Source: Acheta domesticus (lineage: Eukaryota; Arthropoda; Insecta; Orthoptera; Gryllidae). From it: a stretch of DNA of 64,000 nt. Shown here one piece after another: positions 47,120 to 57,789 of the stretch. The notes below the pieces were generated by a model, which did not search any database, was not told where the DNA came from, and saw only the letters and a program-made list of their open reading frames with translations. The stretch covers positions 178,396,961 to 178,460,960 of the forward strand of contig JAHLJT010009419.1 in NCBI GenBank assembly GCA_031308135.1, in the 5' to 3' direction. How positions within the stretch are numbered: position 1 is the stretch's first letter; each line of letters starts with the position of its first letter. Made by a program: the position numbers and the translations under genes.

Positions 47120-47915
47120 TCAGAAGTTTTGAGTACCGTAGACAATGTATCGCCTGGTTCACTAGACTGAATATATTCTAGTGCCGTATCTCTAGCGGGA
47201 TTGTTAAGTCCAAGGATCTGATACTTAGTGCTTTAATAAGATTTAGATAATTCTACGGAAAGCTTGTTTGCCTTTTATCATTTCCTCAAGAGAATAATAA
47301 ATGATACGCATGTATTTAGAACCCATTACTCTAATATAAAAAGAATGCCCCCGCGATTTTGTGCTTCTTATGAGAGCAAAAAGCAAAAGAAAACATGTCA
47401 TTATTGAAATGTCCTGTGACATACAGTATTAACCTATTTATTAGCTGCATTAACCAGTGCATGTTTTAGCAGTAAAAAGATGCACAATCCTGAGACGAAC
47501 GACACGACTTCTTAATCTTATTACTGTTTCATGGTAATTAAACTTATTAATGTTTTAGGGTAAGTGAATAATACGTCGGACGTAATCCGCAGATTTTACG
47601 CACAACGGACACTTCCCGATATGACAGGTTAAAACTGAGAGAGAATAATACGAATTCAACATCTCTTACAATGATTACAGAATTTGAACTTGGTCTGGTG
47701 AAAGAATAGATACATGATGTCGATGATGGAGAGAATGATGATGTTAATAAAGGACACAATAAAAATACATGAAACTCCAATAAATATCCTCCTCAAACTC
47801 GCTACGTCTACCGAAAATTCCAAGTGGAGTAGCCGGTATTTTAACTCGGAGGTAGAAAACAAGCGCACATTGTACTAGGCTGCAGGTTCCCACTGCGAAG
47901 GAATACAAAACCGCC
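47120..47915. other. AT-rich intergenic DNA
   Basis: No gene or repeat recognised. Confidence 0.5.
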
Positions 47916-47919
47916 GCGC

Positions 47920-48300
47920 ATTCAGCTGTTTTTGTTTTGTTGCTCTTCATTTCTGCACCACTGTGCGCGGCTGCCGCTGCCACCGCCTCAGCCAGAGGAA
48001 CTTCTGATAGGCCTCGCTCGTTCCCCCCGAGCGTGAATTCCGAATGGACGAACTTTGAATGGTCGTGTGGAAGAAGGGACTTTCAGATTGTTTTCCATTG
48101 CCTCAATTCCTCATTTTCGCTCCTTGACTTTGAATGTAACGTACGTGTAAAGCTGTTTTGTTGTACTGAATCGCGTCATCAGACGGTCTTCATCCGAGAG
48201 AAGAGCATAAAAACGCAGTTTTCCAACAAAAGAAAACAAAGAGTGAAAAGTTGGTGTAAATAAGTGCAATTTTGGAGTGTTCTTTCATTTCTCTTCAAAG
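47920..48300 (+). other. Possible 5' leader exon
   Basis: A moderately GC-rich block, CpG-containing at its start, ends in TTCAAAG|GTAAAC, a good 5' splice site at 48300/48301. Its composition differs from both AT-rich flanks. The 108-codon frame inside has no known family. This could be an untranslated first exon, but nothing independent supports it. Confidence 0.2.
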
Positions 48301-48309
48301 GTAAACAAG

Positions 48310-49080
48310 GAGGAAAATATAGTCATGGAATATTTGAAAATTATTCTGTTTTACCATACAGTCGCTGTATTTTGCGACACAGTTGAAACGTTCTCTAGTA
48401 TCATTGGATCTTCGCGATCTCTATGCACTCAAAGAGAGGTTTGAGATAGAGAATGTTTCTATTCTAGGATAAATATGTGCTCTCTTTCTCTCTCTTTTTC
48501 ATTTTTATTTTTCTAGAGCTTTTTACAATCGATCACCTTTCACTGAAAATATGTTCTTTATACTAGACACTAATATATTCGCGGTTTTCACGGATCTGCC
48601 GTCAGTAGATACTGATGACGTGGCAAGCACCTCAGTCTTCAGGCTGACAATAGTAATTTACATTACAAGGCAAGGAAATGAATATTTACATCACTAGACG
48701 GGAAAGTTCCCAGTAGAGACCGATAGTCTGAAACTATAAATCCCGTCGTGTCATGCATGGAAAGCCACTTTTGCATGTGATGTACAATATTTTATTTGAG
48801 TCCACAATTTGTCACTATGACATACAAATTTAATTGACGATCGTAATAACGCATTATGTATTTTTTCCTTCGGAGGTCGGTTCGTATTTTGTTTTATTAT
48901 TGTTATATTTTCAGGATTAGTACGGAAATAACTTTCGGTACCTTTCCAGGCTGGTGTTGAAATATGTTAGTTTTACGAGCGAATAATTTTTGAGTATGCG
49001 TCACTTTCTGGACGGTCTCGAATAAAAACAATTCCGTTACTTTCAAATTTGTTTATTTCGTGATTACTTTCTTCCAGCCC
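48310..49080. other. AT-rich intergenic DNA
   Basis: No gene recognised. Confidence 0.5.
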
Positions 49081-49199
49081 TAACGCCATTGTGGCAAAGA
49101 TGTTCAGCAAATGTTGACGACGAGGCAATCAAGTTGCATTTCCGCCAAGCTGCTCGGCATCCGAATATTTTCGTTTCGTTCCGAAGAAGATCGACTACG

Positions 49200-49380
49200 T
49201 CCGCAAGTCTGGAATCCGAGAAAGTTCGCTCCCCATATTTCCTGACAGCTATTTCCGGCATCGAGCCTCGCTCGGGCGACGCTGCCACCCCCCCACCCCT
49301 CCGGCAGAGGAGTGGGGAGCGCTTTCCCTTCCCCTCCCCTCCCCCCCACGCTCCTCCGCCCTCGCGCCAGTGCCGCCGGC
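49200..49380 (+). promoter_or_regulatory. CpG-rich putative promoter/5' UTR
   Basis: A C-rich, CpG-containing segment leading straight into a strong start context at 49382. It has no TATA box, consistent with a CpG promoter. It is called mainly because of the downstream frame, so it stands or falls with it. Confidence 0.25.
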
Positions 49381-49381
49381 C

Positions 49382-49426
49382 ATGGAAGCTGCGAACTTGT
49401 TAGATGAGTTCACGTCGATAATGAAA
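49382..49426 (+). CDS. Candidate first coding exon, unknown protein
   Basis: An ATG in an excellent context (GCCGGCCATGG) opens a frame starting MEAANLLDEFTSIMK, which has balanced, non-repetitive composition unlike the repeat-driven frames nearby. After codon 15 the sequence is AAA|GTAATT, a usable 5' splice site at 49427. Without splicing the frame runs on to 49585, ending inside the minisatellite. I do not recognise the protein. A chance frame is quite possible. Confidence 0.25.
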
Positions 49427-49570
49427 GTAATTTCGAACAACAAACAAGTCGGTAATTTAAATGAAACTCCTCAACGCGCCGGAAATGGTTATGTTTTGCG
49501 GAGCGTCGCCGTGACGAGCAACGCGGGGACGCGCGCCTGCCCCCTCTCACTGCGTACTGCTTCTGTAATT

Positions 49571-49970
49571 CAGGACTATTGGTGATGCAGGACTGCTGGC
49601 GATGCAGGACTGTGAGTGATGCAGGACTATTGGTGATGCAGGACTGCTGGCGATGCAGGACTGTGAGTGATGCAGGACTATTGGTGATGCAGGTCTATGG
49701 GTGATGCAGGACTGTGGGTGATGCAGGACTGTGGGTGATGCAGGGCTGTTGGTGATGCAGGACTGTTGGCGATGCAGGACTGTATATGATGCAGGACTTT
49801 GGGTGATGCAGGACTGTGGGTGATGCAGGGCTGTTGGTGATGCAGGACTGTGGGTGATGCATGAATGTGGGTGATGCAGGACTGTGGGTTGATGCAGAAT
49901 TGTGAGTGATGCAGGACTGCGGGTGATGCATGATTGTGGGTGATGTAGGTTTGAAGGTGATGCAGCACTA
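49571..49970. repeat. 17-bp minisatellite 'gatgcaggactgtgggt'
   Basis: About 23 tandem units, with one-base shifts in some and variation at the 'tgtggg/ctattg/tgtgag' positions. The 162-, 109- and 78-codon reverse frames are its translation in three frames (SCIT/HHPQ-type peptides), not genes. If 49382 is a first exon, this array would lie in the first intron. Confidence 0.95.
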
Positions 49971-50340
49971 AATATGATACAGTACAATACAGTGAAACAA
50001 TACTCATCAGTGATATGATAATGATACAGAACCAATAGTAAACCAGAATTATTGATTATCCAAGTTCATTGGTAATATACGTGTTTTGATGTGCTACGGG
50101 CACTTATTCGCTCCCACTCCTCGAACCGTCCCTTGTCTTTGAAATATTAAATTAAAAGTTTTTCACAATTTTTTTTGTTCGAACACTCGCACGAAACTTT
50201 CTTTTTTGATAGTTTCGTTAAGAATATCGTGTAATATTTCAATACTAAATAATTATTTTCCTAAACTAATACAAGATTTGGATAAAAATGAGTGAGATTT
50301 TTTTTCTCTGAAATGATTTTATTGACAGAGGTATTTACAT

Positions 50341-50817
50341 TCACACACCTTCAATATAATAGCCTGTGTTATTTATGCCCTTTTGCCAAATGTTAGGAAG
50401 GCGCCGTACACCATCTGCCCATCTATTTCTGTTGATATCCAATATTGGCCGCCCTAAAGCATGAATAATTTCATCTCTCGTATTGTACCGGGTTCTTCGC
50501 GAGCTTCTTTCATTTTGCTGAAGAGATCATAATCATAGGGAGGGACTCATATCGGGTGAGTAAGGTAGATGTACCAGAATCTTCTATTCCTAGCTGCGCA
50601 AGAGTTCTCCATGTGGGGTCGTCGTGTACGGGGGTTATCCTTCACTTCATCTCTGCTTGCATCTCTGTAATCTGAATGCTCTAATCCATCGTGCGACTGT
50701 GGAGTATGGCAACTCATCACAACTTGTTTTACGCAGTCCCTGAAAACATTCTCGCTTACTCCGATCTCGTTCCACTTCAATTTTAAGCCGCGAACGTGGC
50801 CCTACGTTTGTAAACAT
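50341..50817 (-). pseudogene. mariner transposase with internal deletion and frameshifts
   Basis: Read on the minus strand, an ATG at 50817 opens a mariner N-terminus with the helix-turn-helix region (a '..ECFQGLR..LPYSTVARWIRAFR' pattern) and then a 'DNPRTRRPHMEN' linker. It jumps to the C-terminal part: a 'HLPYSPDMSP' catalytic-region motif, 'YDYDLFSKMKEA', then 'TRYNTRDEI', 'ADGVRRLPNIWQKGIN' and a stop at 50343-50341. At least two frameshifts separate these pieces, and most of the catalytic domain, including the first two acidic residues, is deleted. About 480 bp against a normal ~1 kb. It is non-functional, though its ends may still be mobilised. Clear terminal repeats were not found. 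Confidence 0.88.
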
Positions 50818-50819
50818 TA

Positions 50820-51790
50820 CGTAAGGGCGCTTGCACTATTGCTACGAAGTTCAACGATTTACACACTAGTAGACTGACTGAGTCCTGTTCCCGTTCGCTG
50901 TATATACTCGTCTAATTGTCCTTCCTTTTGTCACGACAGATGGCAGCACGCCTACTCACCGATTTTAAGTTACAGCAATATTCTTATTACTTTTTATCCA
51001 TCCTATGTATAATACAGAATGAGAACTATAGTTTCGGAATCCCGATTCCGATATTCTAAAGGTAATCAGGAATAACTGCAACGAACTTAGTTGTGTTGGA
51101 AAGAAGGAGGACATTTCAAAAATATTTTGTGAGTCTACAACAGCCACAATTTTAAGTGGCCCCAAAGAAGAGGAAGTGCGTTTAGTGCTGCGAAATGTTT
51201 TGGATACATCCAATTTACACAGTTTAATTGCTATTTTATTTCTGTGTTAATTTTTCTTTGTAATACATTCATTTCTTTTGTAAATAAACAATTTTCATCT
51301 TTCTGAAATGCAAAATTTTGAATAGAAAGTATGTTTTCAAACCAACTTTACAACATAACAAAGCAAGATAAATTACCTTTTCGGCGTCAAGGAGCCACAG
51401 TCGAGTTTTTTGGGAGAAAAACCGGCACAATCCGCCCTGACATTTCATAACTTTCACTACGCTACGTATTTTTCTGTGTGTGTATATATGTATGATAAAG
51501 TATGAAGTGCATTCGTACTTCCATATTACATTGCACACTCCCTTACTACCATGACCGCTCATTTATTCCTTTTCCACCAACCGACATTGTCTGGAAATCA
51601 AGAAACCGGCAGCAAATCCTCGCATCCTTCCACCGCTGTTTTACACCGTTCGTTGCCGCTCACGCCTACGCATCCATTCCCGTTCTGGCTTGTACCTCTG
51701 CGTCCGTCCCCGCCCATGCCGCCACTCCCACTTAAGCCCTGACCTTCGTTTTTCCTCTTAGCAGATCCGCACACCTACACCCGTGGCTCC
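50820..51790. other. Unassigned AT-rich DNA
   Basis: No gene recognised. The right end of the mariner relict must lie in the first part. Confidence 0.4.
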
Positions 51791-51795
51791 GCCTA

Positions 51796-52022
51796 TACTG
51801 TGATTTTTCTAACTTTGCCCCTCAAGGCCCGTCTTCACGAAGGAATATGTCACGGTATTTCGCGACGTTCTCAATCGTACCGTTAGATATCCCATTATCA
51901 CGACAGTATCAAGCTTGCCTTCATGCGACTTCTAGCGGTACGACGGAGAAAGCCGCGAAATGCCGTGTGGTATTCCATCGTGGCCATAGGGGCTTCAGGG
52001 GAACAGTTAGAAAAGTCACACT
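51796..52022. mobile_element. TIR MITE family M1, copy 1
   Basis: About 227 bp. The left end 'tactgtgatttttctaac' is mirrored at the right end by 'ttagaaaagtcacact'. The terminal inverted repeats reach inward about 60 bases ('aaggaatatgtcac' against 'gtggtattcca'). Matches 53574-53804 throughout. The right end adjoins C-rich DNA. Confidence 0.85.
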
Positions 52023-52024
52023 CG

Positions 52025-52840
52025 AATCCCCAGCCTCCTCCCAAGCCTCCGACTGTCTCCGACCTCGCTCTCGGCCCCGCCCCCCCTCCTCCACCAGATC
52101 TTCAGTGGCCGCTTCAGCCTTTCCTCCTGCGCCCGCTCACGTTCACTCTCCACCCTCGCCTTCGCGTCGCCTCCTCCGTCTCCGCCCCAGCAGTGCCCTC
52201 TAACCGACGACCATCCCGTTCCCACCATCGCCTAAGCTTCCGCTCCCATCTCTGACACCGCCACCAACCGCCACTACCGTCCCTGCCTCCTCTGACACTT
52301 TTTACCCCATCCCTCCTCCCGTCCACTTTTATCCCTCCTTTACTCTCACCCTTATTTCCATCTGTGCTTCCACCTCCATTTCTCTCGTCCCCTTATTGTC
52401 CCCTCCTTTACTGACACCTTCATTTAAGCCTTTGCGTCCACCTCCACTCCTCCCGCTCCTCACATTAATCCCTTCTTTATTGTCACCCTCATTTCCATCT
52501 TTGACTCCACCTCCACCCCTACCGATCCTACCGTTTCCCTTCCTTTACCCTCATCTTCATTTCCATCTATGCTTCCACCCTCACCCCTCCCGCCCCTTAC
52601 ATTTATCTCTCGTTTATTTTCATCTTCATTTCCATCTAAGTCTCCACATCCACTGCAGCCCCCCACACCTCCCACTCCCTCCACTTCTACCCCGCGCCTC
52701 TGCCACCGTCTCCTCCTGTGCCTCCGCCCCCGCCCTCTGCTACGTCCTGATTTCGCCGCCGCGTCGCGTCGCGGCGGGCGCTCATGCGAATGTGCCGTGC
52801 CGATTGCGAAAGGAAATTGACTGAAGCCATTCAGTGAGTT
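52025..52840. other. C/T-rich island
   Basis: The + strand is pyrimidine-rich throughout, with a CpG-rich edge at 52735-52800. Several serine/proline frames are open only because of composition. Confidence 0.55.
52324..52660. repeat. ~70-bp degenerate tandem repeat
   Basis: A unit containing 'catttccatctNtgNctccacc' recurs at about 52347, 52419, 52491, 52558 and 52627, spaced 67-72 bases. About five diverged units. Confidence 0.75.
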
Positions 52841-52849
52841 CTCTCGAAA

Positions 52850-53570
52850 ATTAAATGAATTCACGTGCACATGCAGTTAGTCCAAGCATTGTTTCGCCCT
52901 CTCTGTTTTAGTCTAGACCGTCCTCTTCCATTCCCGCTGATTCAATTTCTAGTCGAGAACTCCCCGCCTGCCTAACGGCATTTCATCTCGTTTTTCCTAT
53001 TAAAAAATAGTATTTTAGTTATAAAATTTCAATGATACCAGGAAATTAAATGCAGTAACCACGATGACCATAAATATTTGTCTTTATTAGCCCAGAGGAT
53101 GCATTTAGTAGTGAAAATTTAAGAGAAGGATTTGTAGAATAACTTTATATTCAGACATGCATTTTGACATAGACTCCAAAGTGGTGCAAATGAGAAAATT
53201 TATTTTGAAATAGATGCATTTTAAAGTATAATTGAAGTTATAAATATAATTCTACATTTCGATGCTTTTCAACGAGGGAAAGAATGGAACAAAAGTAAAA
53301 GTTTCTATGGCCTTTTACAGTTGTGTAACGCTAAGGACTCTATTTTACGTTTTGGGGGTAAAACATTAGGGGGAAATATAACTATTCCTGGCCACATAAA
53401 CAAAATGATACGATATGTTGCCATTTGCCCTTTATTATACATAAAGATGCAAAAAATACCGGTCGTTTCACAAATATAGGGAAAGGTTAAAATTCCGTCG
53501 ATATATGTAATATGTACTATCTTGAGAGAAATCATTATGCTTTGCAGGCCATCAGAGAAAATGTTGACAA
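52850..53570. other. AT-rich intergenic DNA
   Basis: No gene or repeat recognised. Confidence 0.55.
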
Positions 53571-53573
53571 TTA

Positions 53574-53804
53574 TACTGCGATTTTTCTAATTTTGGACCT
53601 GAAGGCCCGTCTTCAGGATGGAATATATCACAGTATTTCGCAACGTTCAGTCCTGCCGCCAGGTATCGCATGATTGCGACCGTATCAAGCAGTGCTTGCA
53701 ATCACGCGACTTCCAGCGGCACAACGGAGAAAGACGCAAAATGACGTGTGATATTCCATCGTGGCCATAGGGACTTGAGGGGCAGAGTTAGAAAAATCGC
53801 ACTA
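53574..53804. mobile_element. TIR MITE family M1, copy 2
   Basis: 231 bp with long terminal inverted repeats. The left start TACTGCGATTTTTCTAA and the right end read inward TAGTGCGATTTTTCTAA agree, and the similarity extends to about 60 bases. TA dinucleotides flank both ends, which suggests a Tc1/mariner-type TA target. No coding capacity. Confidence 0.88.
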
Positions 53805-54337
53805 TACTTTGTGGTTGTTAAACGGAAAAAGAGTAAAGTGCTAAAACGACACGAAAGAGTAAAGTGCTAACACGACCAAATAATAATGAACGTCTAATGT
53901 ACGTTATTTTGCGTCAATTTTTAGTCGGAAACTTCAGAGGCTTCCATCAGCCATTGGCAGCAAACAAAGCAAATGCAGGCATCGACGTAAACATGTGTGG
54001 AAACAATGACGTGCGGTCCCTCGCAACGCGTTGCCTGTTGGGCGGATACGTTTCGCGGCAGCGACATCACATTCGTCAAATCACATAAAATGTGTCCGAG
54101 CGCGCTTTCACCTCAAACGAGATTCGGAACTCGATAACTCATATATTTTACAGCGCGCGCCATTTCCTTCTGCGACGGAACTCTACGTAAACCTCCCGTG
54201 GGGGATTTGGTGGAAATTTCGCAGTTTTGTCTCCACCTGGACTCTCTAGCAGTTGCGGAGTTCGACGTTGCCAATAATACGCCGTCATGTGCCACGAAAG
54301 CCGTGGAGGCGGACGGCTGTAATTCGATTTCACTTCT

Positions 54338-54965
54338 CACCGTCTGAGGTGCCTCAGCCCAACAACTGATGTCACTGCACTGTCTTTCGATAGAGAGGTC
54401 CTAGGGTTCGAGTCCTGACGGTGGCAAAATTATCGACCCTAGCTACATAGACAGAATTCAGCCGCCTGGAGGAGAATTTTAGCGGCCGGTTGCTCTGATC
54501 GGTAGTTTTCTGTGGTTTCTTCGATCAACACCAGACGAATGCCTGAGCAATATCCTAACAAAAGAGCCATAGACTGCGTGTCTTAACTTCGAGGTATCTC
54601 CTGTGATGGATATTCACCTGCTTTAGATTTTTTAGAAAATATCATATACAAATGCTATCGTTTTCATCAGAAAATAGTTTCCATTTGCCCGCCAGTGAAG
54701 ATAGGTTTGGAAAGTTGTCATCAGTGCACGCTGCGATCTTTTGCCGTCAATTTTTTATTGTGCCAGAGAGGTGGAAGCAAGGTCATCGGTCAAGAATAGT
54801 TGCGCGATTAATACCTGGATGGGGAAATCCCCGGAAGCCGATCTGTATGTCGGTGATGGATCTCATCATCCAGCTAGGAAAGAACACCGCCACCACTAGT
54901 GATAAAATATGCACTTATGGGACTAATGACCAAAGCAATTGACGCGGCCTGGGAAACGAAGTAAT
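54338..54965 (+). mobile_element. SINE-A copy 9, middle replaced
   Basis: The 5' part (54338 to about 54572) has the B box GGGTTCGAGTCC and the central block. The 3' part (about 54805-54965) carries the 'ggatctcatcatccag' to 'gactaatgacc' end. Between them ~230 bases are unrelated to SINE-A and the normal TC-rich middle is missing. A 'ttcactt' repeat at both outer ends hints that both parts belong to one insertion. Confidence 0.8.
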
Positions 54966-54969
54966 CAAA

Positions 54970-55755
54970 TTCACTTTTTTCTGCGCGCTGGGCTCTGATG
55001 CTGGTGCTTGCTTCATTTTCCGACGGCTGAACTGAGGAAGAGTTTTTGCCGTAGACTTCGTGAGTTACTTCCTGTCCTTGTAACGTTTGGTCTTTCTGAT
55101 AGAATTTGATAATCATATTAATGATCTATCAACAACGCTGGTGTGATCCAGGTTGCTTAATATGTTAATTACGACATATCGTAAAATTCGATTAGTTTTT
55201 ATTCAATATTTTTAAATCTCATATTGAAATATAATGTTATTGTGCTACACAGATATTGTGATACGAATATCGTACAACACTTTCATTCTAATTATAGTTA
55301 TTACGAAACTGATCTCAATAGTAAGGTTTTACTTTCCATAATGAAAGTGGATGAATGATTTAAAAGTACGTAGTAGTGGTTTTCCAGTAGTTTTCCAATA
55401 TGATTTCCTATAATCTGGTTCTTTATACGCGCGTCATCTTATAACGTATCTGCAATACTACTTACTTGACGCATGACGTCTTAAGTGTTACACAATTTCT
55501 CCTCACCAGAAATCTCATCCTTCCTTTTTGCTTATACATTCTTAATTATTTCCGTTACTACCTAGCACCTCTCTTATGTTTTTCCATAACAATGATTTCT
55601 ACCTTGATTTGGTCTGATAAAAATGTTTTCTCGGTTTTCTGATCTTCTGTATGTGATTAATCTATCACTTCGCATACCTTCTCTCACTTCACGTATGGTT
55701 TCAATTTATTTGGTTAGTATTTCAAGCAATTATATGTCCTCTTATTTGCAATTTT
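54970..55755. other. AT-rich intergenic DNA
   Basis: No gene recognised. Confidence 0.5.
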
Positions 55756-55756
55756 C

Positions 55757-56205
55757 ACTTTCCCGTAAACGTACGTATATACGGAGTGATATACGTAGTA
55801 TAGGGAAGGTTATGTAATACTGCGCGAAAAAATGGCCAATTTTTGGCGGAAAAAAATTAATTGCCGGGCCGTGAAAACGAATAAGTGAATAAAACCAGTT
55901 GCTAAATTAAGAAACAAAAATCCCCTAACACGTGATGTAGCCAGAAACCCTGTTTTCTAGGTCTTTGATACCGAAAACCCAATTGAAAGGAAAATATCCG
56001 TCTGTCCGTCTGTGAACACTGCTAGCGCCTAAACCATACGTACGATTTCTTCCAAAATGGATATTCCGTAGTCGATCTGATTCTAGTCGAAGCTTTGAGG
56101 TTTTGAGAAAGATTCTTCAAAATTTGGGGGTACTTTATATGATGCCCCCCGGGGATTTTCAAAATTTTCTCAAAAACGGCTCCAAATGTTTTCTTTACAT
56201 TTCTT
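55757..56205 (+). repeat. Dispersed repeat D3, copy 2
   Basis: Matches 37227-37648 in the same orientation, ending at the 'ctcaaaaacggctccaaat' phrase. Unlike the first copy, it continues into the ~300-bp tandem units. Confidence 0.88.
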
Positions 56206-57100
56206 GTATGAATAGGGTAAAATACACTTATTAACATGGCAAAGGTCCGATATTCACGGATAAATCTGAATTTTCGAAAATTTTGAAAGTGAATTTTATT
56301 CGGCGTATTTCTCCAGCTACAAAATTGAAGATAGAGATTTTTTCTTCAAATAAAATTTGTTCTTCATATTAAGTTCTTTCATAAAGGTCATGTAAATGTT
56401 TCCCAAAATTTTAGTAGTTTTCGTGCAATATTGCGTGCAATATGTGCAACATTAAAAAATTACAAAAACAAGATTTTCTCAAAAACGGCTCCAAATTTTT
56501 TCTATAAACTTTTGGTAGGGATAATGGTAAATGTACTCAGATGACATAAAAGCCATATTGGTCTATCGGTTGTTTTTTAAAAAATTACAAAAATTTATTT
56601 TTTTACTTGTCTCTCACGTTGTTAATATTTACACTATCGGCGATTTTTTCACATTGTTATATTTACGAGTATACATACTTTAAATATTGTCAAGTAAAGT
56701 TTCTCGAAAACACTAGCGTTTTCTGTGAAAAGTAGCTCAAAATTCGGCATTTTCAGAAATGCTCAAACGCCATTTTCTCATATATGGCTGCAAATTTTTT
56801 CTTGAAACTTTTGTAACAGATAGTGATAATTACACTCTTTAATATGACGTAAAGTTTATTTTGAGCTTTTTTTTTGTTTTTTAAAAAATTACATAATTGT
56901 AATTTTTTTGAAAGATCTCTAACATCTTTAATAAGCACATTACCAGCAATTTGTAAACATTATTATATTTGTGAGTGTAAGTGCTTCAAATAACTTCAAA
57001 TAAAGTATTTTGAAAACTCAAAAATTTTCTGTGAAAATGAGCTTCAAATTTCGCACTTTTAGTAGCTCTAAAACGCCATTTTCTCTTAAGCGGCACATAA
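56160..57100. repeat. ~300-bp degenerate tandem repeat
   Basis: The phrase 'ttttctcNNNNacggctNcaaattttt' recurs at about 56160, 56470, 56775 and 57077. A second phrase, 'acattNttatatttNNgagt..tactt' then 'ttttctgtgaaaa', recurs at about 56655 and 56960. The spacing is about 305 bases, giving three to four diverged units. Confidence 0.8.
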
Positions 57101-57104
57101 TTTT

Positions 57105-57780
57105 TAAAATAAAATTGCCTTTTATGACTAGATTTTTGAGTTCATTAATATTCTACAATTAATGTTTCCGTTCTACCAATAGGAAAACGAAAAATTAAGA
57201 AAATGACAAAAAAATGTACTTTTGGTGGTGATAGATGACAGCTGACAAAAAAGAATTTGTGGCAATTTCGAATAGCTAGGGAAGACCCAAGGAAATAGAA
57301 AACTAACACGGTAAAGTTTGTGCCATTCTGTAGCACCACTAGTTTGTTCATAATGTCATTTTTCGGGACGTTCTGTGGTATTGTTTTAATTTACCTTGTC
57401 TCTATTATTCTATGAAAGAGTAATTTTACTAGCCAATTACTTCACTGCTATATTATTCTGTTCTCGTAACATTCAACAGTCTCGTTTCATTGCTGTCTTG
57501 CATTTTCATTTTTCTTCCGCTCGCGCTGACGTGCCCTGCACTTTGCTCTATCATTCCTTTGCTTCTTTCAGGAATTTACATATACAAAAAAGCAATGTAT
57601 CCACTAAACTGCCTGCTGTCATTTGCCACGCGTGAATGATTTCACACAGTTTGAATTAGAAAATTGTTCTTTAAATTTTAAAACAATTTCAGTCCAATAT
57701 AATGTGATATTTTTATAATTTCCATCATACCTCGCACTTCACTCAAAGTATTGTCCCGTAATTTTCTTTGAGGTATTATC
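57105..57780. other. AT-rich intergenic DNA
   Basis: No gene or repeat recognised beyond the decaying end of the tandem repeat. Confidence 0.5.
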
Positions 57781-57789
57781 TTCCGTGCT

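Noticed and set aside
48170..48215. Hammerhead candidate (CTGATGA on the minus strand)
   Set aside because: No GAAA at the right distance and no stem II.
49547..50035. 162-codon histidine/serine/cysteine-rich repeat protein
   Set aside because: Reading of the 17-bp minisatellite. Two other frames give equally long repeat peptides.
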